Below are positions 23,258-32,010 of a stretch of DNA of 32,010 bases, in pieces; position 1 is the first letter of the stretch; each line of letters starts with the position of its first letter. The DNA comes from Anaerolineae bacterium (lineage in GTDB: Bacteria; Chloroflexota; Anaerolineae; J036; Brachytrichaceae). The notes beneath the pieces were generated by a model, which was not told the DNA's origin, did no database searches, and worked only from the letters and a program-made list of their open reading frames with translations. The position numbers were made by a program, and so were the translations under genes. The DNA lies in assembly GCA_947476335.1 (NCBI GenBank), contig CANJQH010000038.1:1-32010 (forward strand). Reading direction: 5' to 3'.

Positions 23258-26200
23258 ATGAGAAAGAACTGGCTCTCTACTGTGTCGCTGGTCGCCGTCG
23301 TTGTGTTGAGTGCGTGCAGCTCGACGCCGACTACGACGCCTGTGCCGACGCCGGGCGTCACGTTTGTGCCGAAGGGCACGCGTGAGCCTGTGCAGAGCGC
23401 CGTCACTGCGACGCCGCGTCCGCTCGGTGCGCCGATGCTCGTCGACCATGCGCCGCTGCGTGGGGAAGCGCTGCGCCTTGATCAGCCGCTCGAGCTGCAG
23501 TTTGATCAACCGATGGACCGCGGGTCAGTTGAGAAATCCGTCGCCGTCGTCGACGCATCCGGCGCGGCGGTGAACGGTGCGTTTGAATGGACTTCCGACG
23601 CCGTCGTGCGTTTTACACCGGCGCAGCCATGGGGCCGCGCGGCGCAGTACCGCGTGCAGGTCGGTGCCGAATCGCGCAGCGCCAAGGGCATCGGCCTGGC
23701 GCGCCCGAGTGCATTTGACGTCATCGCCGTCGGCCGCTTGGCGGTGGCGCAGACGATTCCGGCCGACGGCGCTGGCGAGGTCGACCCATCGAATTCGATT
23801 ACGGTGTTGTTCAATCGGCCGGTGGTGTCATTGACGTCGCTTGCGCAGCAGGCGGATCTGCCGCAGCCGGTGAGCTTCGAGCCGGCCATCGCAGGTGCAG
23901 GGCGCTGGCTGAACACGGCCGTATATGTGTTCGAACCGTCGGTGGCGCTGAAGCCGGGCACTACGTACCGTGGCACGGTGAAGGCTGGATTAAGCGATGC
24001 GATGGGCGCGCTGCTCGACGCTGATGCGACGTTTGCATTTACCGTTGCTCCGCCGACTGTGCGTTTCACGCGTCCGGCTGCGGCTGCGCCGAGCGTCGGA
24101 TTGCGCGAGCCGATGCGCATCGCGTTCACGCAAAAAATGGATCACGCGAGCGTCGAGGCTGCGTTTGTCATCGAGCCGGCTGCGGCAGGTACATTCAGCT
24201 GGAACGATGCCGACGATTTGCGCGCGCCTGAGGAAGGCGAGCCGAAGCCGCTTATAGTCGGCGCGATGCCGAAGGCCATGGCCGTTGGAGAAGTGCTGCG
24301 CTGGACGCCGTCGGATTTTTACGCACGCGACACAGAGTACGCGATCACCATTCGCAGCAGCGCGCGGGCGGAGACTGGCGCGGCGCTGCCGGGCGATTTC
24401 CGCAGCACGTTTCGCACGATCCCTGTGCCCGCCGTCGTCGCCACCGAGCCGACCGCCGGATCGATTGATGCGGAGACGGGCGGCTTCAACATCCGCTTCA
24501 GTGCGCCGGTTTCGCCGGCGACGATTCTTCCGAACCTGCGCTTTACGCCGGACGTGTCGCTTACGAACGTTTACAGCTATTACGACGCGTACTCGAATCA
24601 GTTCAATTTGAACCTTACCCTCAGGCCGAGCACGGTATACAAGATCAACATCGGCGGCGGCATCGTCGATGATTACGGCGTCGCCATCACTGCACCGGTG
24701 AGTTACAAATTCACCACGCGCGCGCTGCAGCCGTTCATCGGCTTTCAGTCCGATGGCCTTGTTGGCACGTACAACGCGTCTGTGCCGACGGTGATTTACG
24801 CGCAGTATCGCAACGTGACCGACGTGTCATTCGAGCTGGTGCGTTTGAAATCGCAGCAGTTTTTCGAATTTGTCGGCGGCCCAAATTCGTATGATGCGCT
24901 GCGCGCATTCAAACCCGCCGATGATCAGATCGTGCGTTCGTGGAAATTTTTGTCGCAGGCCAGCTTGAATGAGACCGGTCTGCAGAAGATCGCGCCGGCT
25001 GCGGATGAAGGCGCGCTGGCGCCGGGTATTTATCTGCTCACTGCGCGTGCGGATGAAGTGACTGCGCTTGATCCAGAAGCGCCGCCGGTGCGGCAGATTA
25101 TGGTGGTGACGAATCGCCATGTGGTGCTGAAGCGTGGCGAGAAAAATGCGCTGGTGTGGGTGACTGATCTGGCGACGGGCGCGCCTGTATCGAATCTGCC
25201 GGTGTCGATTTTTGGCCGTGAGTTTGCCGAGGTCGGCAAGGGAGTGACCGAAGCCGAGGGTGAGACTGCCGGCCAGGCGCTCATCGATCTGCCGGCTGCG
25301 CTGCCGCTCTACGATTCGCTGTACGCAGTCGTCGATGCGGACGGCCCGGGCTTCGGCCTGGTGTGGAGCGATGCGTCGAACGGCATCAGCCCGTACAACT
25401 TCGAGCTGCCGACGCGCTACACGGTCGAGCCGTACACTGCGTATCTGTACACCGATCGTCCGATTTACCGGCCTGGGCAGATGATGTATTTCAAAGGCAT
25501 CGTGCGGCGCGAGGATGATGCGCGCTACAGCATTGATGCGTCGATCAACGAACGCAAACCGTACGTGACGATCAATACGCCGCAGGGGCAGCAGGCGCTC
25601 AGCCGCACGGTGCAGCTCAGCGCGAACGGCGCTTTTGATGGTGAATTTGCGCTCGACAACGCCGCGCCGTCGGGCTACTACTATCTGCAGCTGTGCATTC
25701 CGACGACGCCTGATGTAAAGGCGGCGACGCAGGCGGATTGTAGTTACGCGTCGCTGAATTTCATCGTGTCGGCGTATCGCCGACCGGAATACGAAGTGAC
25801 GCTGTCGACCGACAAGCCTGAATATCGCGCAGGTGATGAATTCAAGGCGACGCTCGCCGCGAAATATTTTTTTGGTGGCAACGTTGGCAATGCGCTCGTG
25901 CACTGGTCGCTCGTAGCGAGCGACTATGTATTCGATCGTTATAGTGGCTCGGGGAATTACGCCTTCGGCGATTTCGATTATGCGGTGCGTTCGTACGGCT
26001 ATGGCGAACAAATCGCCAGCGGCGAAGGGCGCACGACGGCCGACGGCGCATTGGAAATTCGCGTGCCAGCTGATCTGAGTCGGCAGCGCGGCAGCGCGCG
26101 CTTTGCTCTTGAAGTGAGTGTGACGGACGCCAATGATCAGTCTGTATCTGCGCGTACGAGCACGATTGTGCACAAGGGTGATGCGTACTTTGGTGTGGCG

Positions 26201-29200
26201 CCGCAGCGCTATGTCGGCGTAGTCGGCGAAGAATTCGGCGTCGATGTGGTTGCCGTTGATTGGAACGGCGCGCCGGTTGGAAGCCGTGCGGGCGAAGTGG
26301 GTGTGTATCGCCGCGAGTGGTTCACCACGCAGCGCGAGAGTGCCGATGGTTATCGCGAGTACACGACGGTGCCGAGCGATACGCTGGTGACGACGCAGAC
26401 GCTGAGCACCGACGCCGATGGTCGTGCGAGCGTGAGTTTCACGCCGGAGAGCGGCGGCGAATATCGGCTCGTGGCAGTGGGCGATAACGCAGTGGTGGGC
26501 GCGACGTCGATTTACGTGTCGAACGCAGGCGAGTACGTTTCGTGGCGCGTCGACAACAACGACCGCGTCGAGCTGAAGATCGATAAGAAGCTGTACGAAA
26601 TCGGCGAGACCGCGCGTGTGCTGGTGCCGTCGCCGTTCCAGGGCGCGGTGAACGCACTGCTCACTGTCGAGCGCGGCAACATTCTGGTGCGCCGCAACAT
26701 TGTGTTAAACAGCAACAGCGATGTGCTCGAAGTTCCGATCGATGAAACTCTGGCGCCAAATGCGTTCGTGAGCGTGCTGCTCTCGAAGGGCGCCGATGCG
26801 AATGGGCCGGCGGCCTTCAAGCTCGGGTACGTGCAGCTGCGCGTGAATCCAAAGTCGTTCGCATTGAACGTGAGCGTCACACCCGACAAGGCGCAGTATG
26901 GCCCGCGCGATACAGCGACGTACGACGTTGTCGTCACAGATGTGGATGGCAAGCCGGTGCAGGCTGAGCTGTCGATGGCGCTCGTCGACAAGGCTGTGCT
27001 CAGCCTGACCGATCCGAACAGCGGCAAGCTGCTCGACACGTTCTACGGATTGCGCCCGCTCAGCGTGCGCACTGCGGACAGTTTGAGCGTCAACGTCGAT
27101 CGGCTGAATGCGGCGACGGACAAGGCGCTGATGTCGAAGGGCGGCGGCGGCGGCGGCGGTGATTCGGCCGAAGGGCTGTTCATTCGCACGAACTATAAGG
27201 ACACGGCGTACTGGGCCGCGGTTGTGCAGACTGATGCGCAGGGCCGTGCGCGCGTGCAGATTCCGCTGCCGGACAATCTGACGACGTGGGTGTTCGACGC
27301 GCGCGCGGTGACGGCTGACACGAAAGTGGGCGAAGGTCGCAACGAAGTGATCTCGACGCGGCCGCTGCTGATCCGGCCGGTGACGCCGCGCTTTTTCGTG
27401 GTGGGCGATTCAGCCGTGCTCGGCGCGGTGGTGAACAACGCGACGGATGCGGCGGTTGAGGCCGAGGTGTATCTCGAAGGCACCGGCATCGTTTTCAAGG
27501 GAGACACGCTGCAGAAGATCAGCGTGCCTGCACGCGGCGCTGCGCGCGTGAACTGGGACGTGGCGATCGTCGATGCGCCGGCGGCGCTGATGACGTTCAC
27601 GGTGAAATCCGGCGCGCTGCAGGATTCGGCGACGCCGTCGCTGGCGACGGCGCCGGGTGGTGGAATTCCGATTTTGAACTACGTCGCACCGGAGACGGTG
27701 GCGACTGCTGGCGAGATCGCGGAGAAGGGCACGCGCATCGAGGCGATTGCGTTGCCGAAGCGTCTGGCGACCGGCCACGGCGCGCTCGATGTGCAGGTGG
27801 ATGCGTCGCTGGCGCAGGCGGCGCTGCGGGCCGGGCGTGCGCTGCAGGAGTATCCAGACGAGAGCATTGAGACTGTGGCATCGCGCTTGCTCGTGCAAGC
27901 GGCGCTGCCTGCAGGTGACGAGGCTGCAATTCAACGCGCACTGCAGCGCCTGTTCAATGCGCAGCGCAGCGACGGCGGCTGGGGCTGGTGGGCCGACGAT
28001 GACAGCCGGCCGTACTTGAGCGCGTATGTGTTGTTCGCTGTGGCGCGCGCGCGGCAGGCCGGATTCGCGTACGACCAGAGCTCGATCGAGCGCGTGCGCG
28101 ATTACCTGCTGCCGCTTACTGCGGGTCCGGCGAATGCGCTCGCGTCGCAGGTGGACGCGAATCGCCGCGCGTTCATGCTGTTTGCGCTGGGCGAGGCCGG
28201 CTTCGCTGATTCCGGCCGGCTCGGTGCGCTGTACGAACAGCGAGTGAAGCTTGGTTATTACGGTCGTGCGCTGCTGGCGCTGGCGATGGCGAAAGCGCAG
28301 CCTGATGATGCGCGCGTCGTCACGCTGGTCGATGATGTGCAGGCGGCTGTGACGATGAGCGCGACCGGTGCGCACTGGCAGGAGAACGAGCGTGACTTCG
28401 ACAACATGTTCGGCAGCACGCGCAGCACGTCGGCTGTGCTGCTGATGTTGGCGCAGCTGCGGCCGAACGCTGCGGTGATTCCGAATGCGCTGCGCTGGCT
28501 GCTGATCGCGCGCCAGGGCGACTGGTGGGAGAGCACGCATGAGACGGCGTGGGCGACGGCGGCGCTGGGTGCGTGGCTGGCGAAGAGCGGCGAGGCGAAT
28601 GCGCAGTTCACCTGGCGCGTCACGTTGAACGACGAGACCTTGCTCGAGGGTGATGCGAAATCACAGGCCGAGCCGATCGCCATTCCGGCGCAACGGCTGC
28701 TGCCGGATCAGACGAACGCGCTGGCCTTTGAGCGCGGCGCCGGCGATGGGCGCATGTATTACACCGTGCGGCTGCGGACGTATTTGCCCGTCGAGCAGGC
28801 GCAGGCCGTCGATCGCGGCATCGTGGTGGCGCGCAAGTACGAGCGCGCCGACTGCGCACCGAAGCCTGAGGCGCCGTGCGAGGCGATCACGTCTGCGCGC
28901 ATCGGCGAGAACGTGCGCGTGCGGCTGACCATCGTGGCTCCGGTCGATCTGAATTACGTGCGCGTGCGCGATCCGCTGCCAGCGGGCGTCGAGGCGATTG
29001 ATACGTCGCTGCGCACCAGCCAGACGCAGAACGTCGACGCCGATGGTCCGCGCTTCGGTGGCCCGTGGGGTTGGGGCTGGTGGTGGTTCAGCCGCATCGA
29101 CATCCGTGACGACAGCGTCTCGGTCTTTGCGAGCTATCTGCCGGCCGGCTCGTATGAGTACACCTATCTCGTGCGCCCGTCGATCGCCGGCGAATTTAAG

Positions 29201-29284
29201 GTTATGCCGACGGCGGCTGAGGAGCAGTACTTTCCTGAGGTGTACGGGACGGGGGATGGGGCGGTGTTCGTGGTGGGGCGGTGA
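23258..29284 (+). CDS. Alpha-2-macroglobulin family lipoprotein without thioester motif
   Basis: This 2008-residue protein resembles bacterial alpha-2-macroglobulins, cell-envelope protease traps. The signal peptide ends in lipobox LSAC (Cys20). Ig-like repeats follow (about 60-480), then macroglobulin domains with TDRPIYRPGQ (732-741) as landmark, the conserved MALVDKAVLSLTDP region, a seven-Gly run (1295-1301), the helical toroid domain and a C-terminal MG domain with a Trp-rich stretch (GWGWWWF). Where thioester members read YGCLEQ, this one has DESIET (1534-1539): the Cys is Ser and the Gln is Thr, so no thioester can form. It may act by a non-covalent trap or as a structural envelope protein. 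gtgagg at 23245-23250, 7 bases before the ATG, is a good ribosome binding site. No penicillin-binding protein 1C gene, the common neighbour in proteobacteria, is adjacent. Confidence 0.92.
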   Translation: MRKNWLSTVSLVAVVVLSACSSTPTTTPVPTPGVTFVPKGTREPVQSAVTATPRPLGAPMLVDHAPLRGEALRLDQPLELQFDQPMDRGSVEKSVAVVDASGAAVNGAFEWTSDAVVRFTPAQPWGRAAQYRVQVGAESRSAKGIGLARPSAFDVIAVGRLAVAQTIPADGAGEVDPSNSITVLFNRPVVSLTSLAQQADLPQPVSFEPAIAGAGRWLNTAVYVFEPSVALKPGTTYRGTVKAGLSDAMGALLDADATFAFTVAPPTVRFTRPAAAAPSVGLREPMRIAFTQKMDHASVEAAFVIEPAAAGTFSWNDADDLRAPEEGEPKPLIVGAMPKAMAVGEVLRWTPSDFYARDTEYAITIRSSARAETGAALPGDFRSTFRTIPVPAVVATEPTAGSIDAETGGFNIRFSAPVSPATILPNLRFTPDVSLTNVYSYYDAYSNQFNLNLTLRPSTVYKINIGGGIVDDYGVAITAPVSYKFTTRALQPFIGFQSDGLVGTYNASVPTVIYAQYRNVTDVSFELVRLKSQQFFEFVGGPNSYDALRAFKPADDQIVRSWKFLSQASLNETGLQKIAPAADEGALAPGIYLLTARADEVTALDPEAPPVRQIMVVTNRHVVLKRGEKNALVWVTDLATGAPVSNLPVSIFGREFAEVGKGVTEAEGETAGQALIDLPAALPLYDSLYAVVDADGPGFGLVWSDASNGISPYNFELPTRYTVEPYTAYLYTDRPIYRPGQMMYFKGIVRREDDARYSIDASINERKPYVTINTPQGQQALSRTVQLSANGAFDGEFALDNAAPSGYYYLQLCIPTTPDVKAATQADCSYASLNFIVSAYRRPEYEVTLSTDKPEYRAGDEFKATLAAKYFFGGNVGNALVHWSLVASDYVFDRYSGSGNYAFGDFDYAVRSYGYGEQIASGEGRTTADGALEIRVPADLSRQRGSARFALEVSVTDANDQSVSARTSTIVHKGDAYFGVAPQRYVGVVGEEFGVDVVAVDWNGAPVGSRAGEVGVYRREWFTTQRESADGYREYTTVPSDTLVTTQTLSTDADGRASVSFTPESGGEYRLVAVGDNAVVGATSIYVSNAGEYVSWRVDNNDRVELKIDKKLYEIGETARVLVPSPFQGAVNALLTVERGNILVRRNIVLNSNSDVLEVPIDETLAPNAFVSVLLSKGADANGPAAFKLGYVQLRVNPKSFALNVSVTPDKAQYGPRDTATYDVVVTDVDGKPVQAELSMALVDKAVLSLTDPNSGKLLDTFYGLRPLSVRTADSLSVNVDRLNAATDKALMSKGGGGGGGDSAEGLFIRTNYKDTAYWAAVVQTDAQGRARVQIPLPDNLTTWVFDARAVTADTKVGEGRNEVISTRPLLIRPVTPRFFVVGDSAVLGAVVNNATDAAVEAEVYLEGTGIVFKGDTLQKISVPARGAARVNWDVAIVDAPAALMTFTVKSGALQDSATPSLATAPGGGIPILNYVAPETVATAGEIAEKGTRIEAIALPKRLATGHGALDVQVDASLAQAALRAGRALQEYPDESIETVASRLLVQAALPAGDEAAIQRALQRLFNAQRSDGGWGWWADDDSRPYLSAYVLFAVARARQAGFAYDQSSIERVRDYLLPLTAGPANALASQVDANRRAFMLFALGEAGFADSGRLGALYEQRVKLGYYGRALLALAMAKAQPDDARVVTLVDDVQAAVTMSATGAHWQENERDFDNMFGSTRSTSAVLLMLAQLRPNAAVIPNALRWLLIARQGDWWESTHETAWATAALGAWLAKSGEANAQFTWRVTLNDETLLEGDAKSQAEPIAIPAQRLLPDQTNALAFERGAGDGRMYYTVRLRTYLPVEQAQAVDRGIVVARKYERADCAPKPEAPCEAITSARIGENVRVRLTIVAPVDLNYVRVRDPLPAGVEAIDTSLRTSQTQNVDADGPRFGGPWGWGWWWFSRIDIRDDSVSVFASYLPAGSYEYTYLVRPSIAGEFKVMPTAAEEQYFPEVYGTGDGAVFVVGR

Positions 29285-29317
29285 GAGGAGACAGGGATCA
29301 GGGAATAGGGACGGATC

Positions 29318-29485
29318 CTACGCTCTTGCTCGTCTGCATCGCTCCGAGCAATAAATGACGGAATCCCAGTCGCGCGCCCACTTCTTGCGCCACTCGAAAG
29401 GCCGGTTGCAGACAGGACAAATCTTCGTCGGCAACTGGCCTTTCTTCTTACTGTGCCGGACCTCATTTCCGGTTCTCTTCTCCAT
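29318..29485 (-). CDS. DUF2256 family small protein, 55 residues
   Basis: This small basic protein matches the DUF2256 pattern: [20 protein letters not shown], then a short gap, then [10 protein letters not shown]. Cys23, Cys26, Cys46 and Cys50 form a probable zinc site. Function of the family is not established. It starts at ATG 29485, overlapping the 3' end of trpA by 23 bases, which suggests translational coupling as last gene of the flavin reductase-trpA unit. The preceding aggggac is a weak ribosome binding site. It is convergent with the alpha-2-macroglobulin gene (33 bases between stops). The N-terminal dozen residues are encoded partly by low-complexity gagaagag sequence. Confidence 0.88.
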   Translation of the reverse strand: MEKRTGNEVRHSKKKGQLPTKICPVCNRPFEWRKKWARDWDSVIYCSERCRRARA

Positions 29486-30293
29486 TCCTGTCCCCTATTC
29501 CCCTCTCCCCTCTCAGCCCCTTCACAAACTCGAACGCCGCCTGTGCCGGATCGGCGGCGTCGCCGGCTGCGCGGATGAGGGCGGCGCCGACGATGGCGCC
29601 ATCGGCGATTTCGCCCACCTGGTGCACATGTTCGGCGGTGCTGATGCCGAAACCGACGGCGACAGGCGTATTGCCGGCGCGCGCCTTCACGCGGCCGATG
29701 TAGGCGGCGAGATCGAGCGGCAGCGCACCGCGCGCGCCAGTGGTGCCGGCGACGGACACGGCGTAGATGAAGCCGGTGGCGCGTTCGACGGCTTGGCGGA
29801 TGCGGCGGTCAGTGCTCGTCGGCGCGGTGAACTGGATCAACGCCATGTCGTGCGCGGCGCAGGCCTGTGCGAGTACGTCACTCTCTTCGGGCGGCAGGTC
29901 CGGCACGATCAGGCCATCGGCGCCGGCGTCGTGCCAGGCGGCGACGTAGCGTTCCTCACCGTAGGCCATGATCGGGTTCAGATAGCCCATCGCCATCAGC
30001 GGCATCGTCACGCCGGCGGCGCGGATGCGGCGCGTGAGGTCGAGGCATTTCTCGACGGTGATGCCGCGATCGAGTGCGATTTGGTTGGCGCGCTGGATGA
30101 CCGGGCCGTCGGCGAGCGGGTCACTGAAGGGCACGCCGAGTTCGACCATATCGGCGCCGGCGCGGGCGAGCGCTTCGATCACGCGCACGGATGTGTCGGC
30201 ATCGGGGAAGCCGAGCGACCAGTACGGCATCAGCGCTGGGCGCCCCTCGGCGCGGGCGCGGGCGAATGTGGCGGCGATCGAGGCCAGGCTCAT
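29463..30293 (-). CDS. trpA: Tryptophan synthase alpha chain
   Basis: This 276-residue TIM-barrel enzyme cleaves indole-3-glycerol phosphate to indole and glyceraldehyde 3-phosphate, normally in complex with TrpB. Catalytic Glu51 and Asp62 lie in [16 protein letters not shown]. Phosphate-binding blocks VGFGIST and AIVGAALI are present. The first strand reads YWSLGFP where YFTAGFP-like sequence is usual. The last 18 or so residues (from KGLRGERG) are charged and encoded by gagaggggaatagggg-type repeat sequence, so they look like an added tail. No trpB or other trp gene adjoins. Its start overlaps the flavin reductase stop by 4 bases, so it belongs to a mixed operon. Confidence 0.95.
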   Translation of the reverse strand: MSLASIAATFARARAEGRPALMPYWSLGFPDADTSVRVIEALARAGADMVELGVPFSDPLADGPVIQRANQIALDRGITVEKCLDLTRRIRAAGVTMPLMAMGYLNPIMAYGEERYVAAWHDAGADGLIVPDLPPEESDVLAQACAAHDMALIQFTAPTSTDRRIRQAVERATGFIYAVSVAGTTGARGALPLDLAAYIGRVKARAGNTPVAVGFGISTAEHVHQVGEIADGAIVGAALIRAAGDAADPAQAAFEFVKGLRGERGIGDRNGEENRK

Positions 30294-30781
30294 GCAATTT
30301 CCTCGCCGAGTGCGCGGTATTTGCCGCTGAAATAGAGCAGCGGTGCGACGTCAGGCTTTTGCACACCGCCGGCCTGCACTAGGCCGATGAAGATCGTGTG
30401 GTCGCCGGAGATAAAAGTCTCGTGCACTGTGCAGTCGAGGAAGGCGATGGCATCGTTCAGCACCGGCGCGCCGGTGCTTGCGGTGCGAATCGCAAGGTCT
30501 TTGAAGCGTTCCTCGTCGGGCACGCGCCCGGCGAAGCGATCAGAGACGTGCTTCATGTCCGGTGCGAGGAAGTTCACGCAGAAGATACCGCTTTTTTCGA
30601 TGAGCGAATGCGTGCGGCTCTTGCGATTGACGCACACGAACACCAGCGGCGGCTCAGCTGAGAGCGACGAGAACGCCGTGGCCGTCAGGCCATAGATCAT
30701 GTCGTCGGCGCGCGTGGTGATCACGTTGACCGTGCTCGCCCAGCGGCGCATGACTTGCTTGAAATCGTCGGTGGGAATCAT
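30290..30781 (-). CDS. Flavin reductase-like domain protein
   Basis: This 163-residue protein of the flavin reductase / DIM6-NTAB family binds FMN and reduces flavin, often for a partner monooxygenase. Typical blocks are VNVITTRADDMIYGLTATAF (18-37), SLSAEPPLVFVCVNRKSRTH (39-58), FCVNFLA, and a final GDHTIFIGLV with a PLLYFSGKYRAL ending. Length is normal for a single domain. It is the first gene of the unit with trpA (ATGA overlap) and the DUF2256 gene. No monooxygenase is adjacent, so its partner is unknown. Confidence 0.92.
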   Translation of the reverse strand: MIPTDDFKQVMRRWASTVNVITTRADDMIYGLTATAFSSLSAEPPLVFVCVNRKSRTHSLIEKSGIFCVNFLAPDMKHVSDRFAGRVPDEERFKDLAIRTASTGAPVLNDAIAFLDCTVHETFISGDHTIFIGLVQAGGVQKPDVAPLLYFSGKYRALGEEIA

Positions 30782-30807
30782 GGGGGTAGGGGGAGAGGAC
30801 AGTGATC

Positions 30808-30837
30808 GTGGATGGTGAAAATTTCTTCACCATCCAC
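30808..30837. terminator. 12-bp hairpin between aldo/keto reductase and flavin reductase genes
   Basis: gtggatggtgaa (30808-30819) pairs perfectly with ttcaccatccac (30826-30837) around the loop aatttc. The flanks continue as agtgat and cactatc words. On the minus strand it follows the aldo/keto reductase stop and precedes the flavin reductase start, so it could separate the two transcripts. Confidence 0.6.
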
Positions 30838-30848
30838 TCAAGCACTAT

Positions 30849-31832
30849 CTACTCAAGAATCGTCTCAATCCGCGCCAGTTCGTCGGCGCTGAAGGCGAGG
30901 TTGTGCGTAGCGGCGACGCAGTCGTCGATCTGCTGCGGGCTGCTGGCGCCGATGAGTGCGGAGGTGACGCGGCCGTCGCGCAGCACCCAGGCGAGGGCCA
31001 TCTGCGCGAGGGTCTGGCCGCGATGCTGCGCGATTTCGTTCAGCTGGCGTACGCGGGCGATTTTGTCGTCAGTGACGCCGGCGGGCTTGAGGAAGCCGTG
31101 TGGCTTGCTGGCGCGGCTGCCTTCGACGATGCCGCCGAGGTAGCGGTTTGTCAGCAGGCCCTGCGCGAGTGGCGAGAACGGGATGCAGCCGGCGCCAGCC
31201 TCTTCGAGCACGTCGAGCAACTCGGGTTCGATCCAGCGGTTGAACATGTTGTAGACCGGCTGGTGAATCAGCAGCGGTGTGCCGAGGCTGCGCAAAATTT
31301 CGGCGGCGCGGCGTGCTTCGGCCGGCTTATAGCTCGAAATGCCGGCGTAGAGCGCGCGGCCGCTGCGCACGGCGTAATCCAGCGCCTGCATGGACTCTTC
31401 CAGCGGCGTGTCCGGATCGGGCCGGTGATGATAGAAAATATCGACGTATTCGAGCCCCATACGCTTGAGGCTCTGGTCGAGGCTGGAAATCAGGTACTTG
31501 CGTGAACCCCACTCGCCGTACGGGCCGGGCCACATGTAGTAGCCGGCCTTGGTCGAGATCACCATTTCGTCACGCCAGGCGGCGAGGTCCTGCTTGAGGA
31601 TGCGGCCGAAATTTTCTTCGGCGCTGCCGGGTGGCGGGCCGTAGTTGTTGGCCAGGTCGAAGTGGGTGATGCCCAGATCGAACGCGCGGCGCACCATGGC
31701 GCGGCTGTTCTCATAGACGTCAACGCCGCCGAAGTTGTGCCACAGCCCGAGCGAAATTGCTGGAAGCCGGACGCCGCTGCGGCCACTGCGGTTGTAGCGC
31801 ATGCTTTCGTACCGATTGGATGCGGGAGTCAT
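30849..31832 (-). CDS. Aldo/keto reductase, YghZ (L-glyceraldehyde 3-phosphate reductase) type
   Basis: This 327-residue NADPH-dependent oxidoreductase is closely similar along its length to E. coli YghZ/Gpr, a methylglyoxal and L-glyceraldehyde 3-phosphate reductase. Shared blocks include SLGLWHNFGG, the run from FDLGITHFDL to NNYGPPPGSAEENFGR, STKAGY, SRKYL and LIHQP. The catalytic tetrad Asp59, Tyr64, Lys95 and His136 is complete. It is cytosolic. Start at 31832 is the longest; ATG at 31802 is also possible. It is probably transcribed alone, with a family A-like element 50 bases upstream. Confidence 0.93.
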   Translation of the reverse strand: MTPASNRYESMRYNRSGRSGVRLPAISLGLWHNFGGVDVYENSRAMVRRAFDLGITHFDLANNYGPPPGSAEENFGRILKQDLAAWRDEMVISTKAGYYMWPGPYGEWGSRKYLISSLDQSLKRMGLEYVDIFYHHRPDPDTPLEESMQALDYAVRSGRALYAGISSYKPAEARRAAEILRSLGTPLLIHQPVYNMFNRWIEPELLDVLEEAGAGCIPFSPLAQGLLTNRYLGGIVEGSRASKPHGFLKPAGVTDDKIARVRQLNEIAQHRGQTLAQMALAWVLRDGRVTSALIGASSPQQIDDCVAATHNLAFSADELARIETILE

Positions 31833-31882
31833 GGAACGTACTGTAGCAGATGAAGTTTTGAATGCCGAGTAAGGTAAGGAGA

Positions 31883-32010
31883 GTGCGCCCAGCCTAATTG
31901 ATATCCGCGAAACATGCCATCGCCAGCCAGTTGCGGGTCATATGCATCTGCACGGGTGCATTCGCCAAAAGGGGCAAACTTTCGATCGCCGGCGATCGGC
32001 ACTGATTGGA
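31883..32010. repeat. Family A' palindromic element, cut by window end
   Basis: gtgcgcccagcctaattgat followed by atccgcgaaacatgccat matches the reverse complement of the right half of the 21396-21502 element with few changes. The following bases diverge (tgcgggtcatatgcatctgc, then a cacgggtgcattcgcc block) and include a perfect 16-bp palindrome cgatcgccggcgatcg at 31983-31998. The other end is beyond the window, so the element length is unknown. Confidence 0.65.

Overview
The window is a G+C-rich bacterial chromosome segment with 24 protein-coding genes, no rRNA, no recognisable tRNA and no CRISPR array. Taxonomy is tentative: the lipoprotein binding protein with an Ala/Pro-rich linker behind its lipobox, a large lipoprotein of the alpha-2-macroglobulin family and the 7-TM NarL-type histidine kinase would fit Chloroflexota, but no marker gene here proves it. 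Gene content is mostly housekeeping or transport. What is unusual lies between the genes.

Layout. 70-3663: two adjacent half-transporter genes forming an ABC exporter that looks like an asymmetric heterodimer. 3818-4543: unrecognised protein. 4733-6868: ABC-F protein. 6964-7971: 2-oxoglutarate/Fe(II) oxygenase. 8254-9234: glycosyltransferase-like gene of different base composition. 9257-11202 (minus): HAD phosphatase and SppA peptidase. 11457-12131: class II aldolase family protein. 12150-12917 (minus): PlsC-like acyltransferase. 13012-15469: polar amino acid ABC importer (binding lipoprotein, permease, ATPase). 15562-17684 (minus): a membrane protein overlapping purB by 4 bases. 18161-20263: histidine kinase and response regulator. 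20317-21237 (minus): Ada-type methyltransferase with a shortened AraC part. 21547-23139: amidohydrolase. 23258-29284: 2008-residue alpha-2-macroglobulin lipoprotein lacking the thioester motif. 29318-30781 (minus): flavin reductase, trpA and a 55-residue DUF2256 protein, overlapping one another. 30849-31832 (minus): aldo/keto reductase of the YghZ type.

Intergenic structure. Several families of palindromic DNA occupy nearly every gap. Family A (about 85-112 bp, termini close to gtaactactcaggcc) occurs at 1-47, 3664-3747, 4594-4705, 8030-8233 and 21396-21502, with a related end at 31883-32010. Its central stem changes sequence between copies while staying self-complementary. Family B (96-98 bp) occurs twice, at 8042-8139 and 11257-11354, as identical copies in opposite orientation, and the first copy sits inside a family A element. 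Family C is a 59-bp direct repeat (17882, 18049) flanking a 15-bp hairpin. Separately, many gaps contain hairpins whose arms are low-complexity words (gatagtg, gagagtcag, gacggacg). In several genes these run into the coding end and form the last residues of the protein. No transposase is present in the window, so any mobility of A or B would need an enzyme encoded elsewhere.
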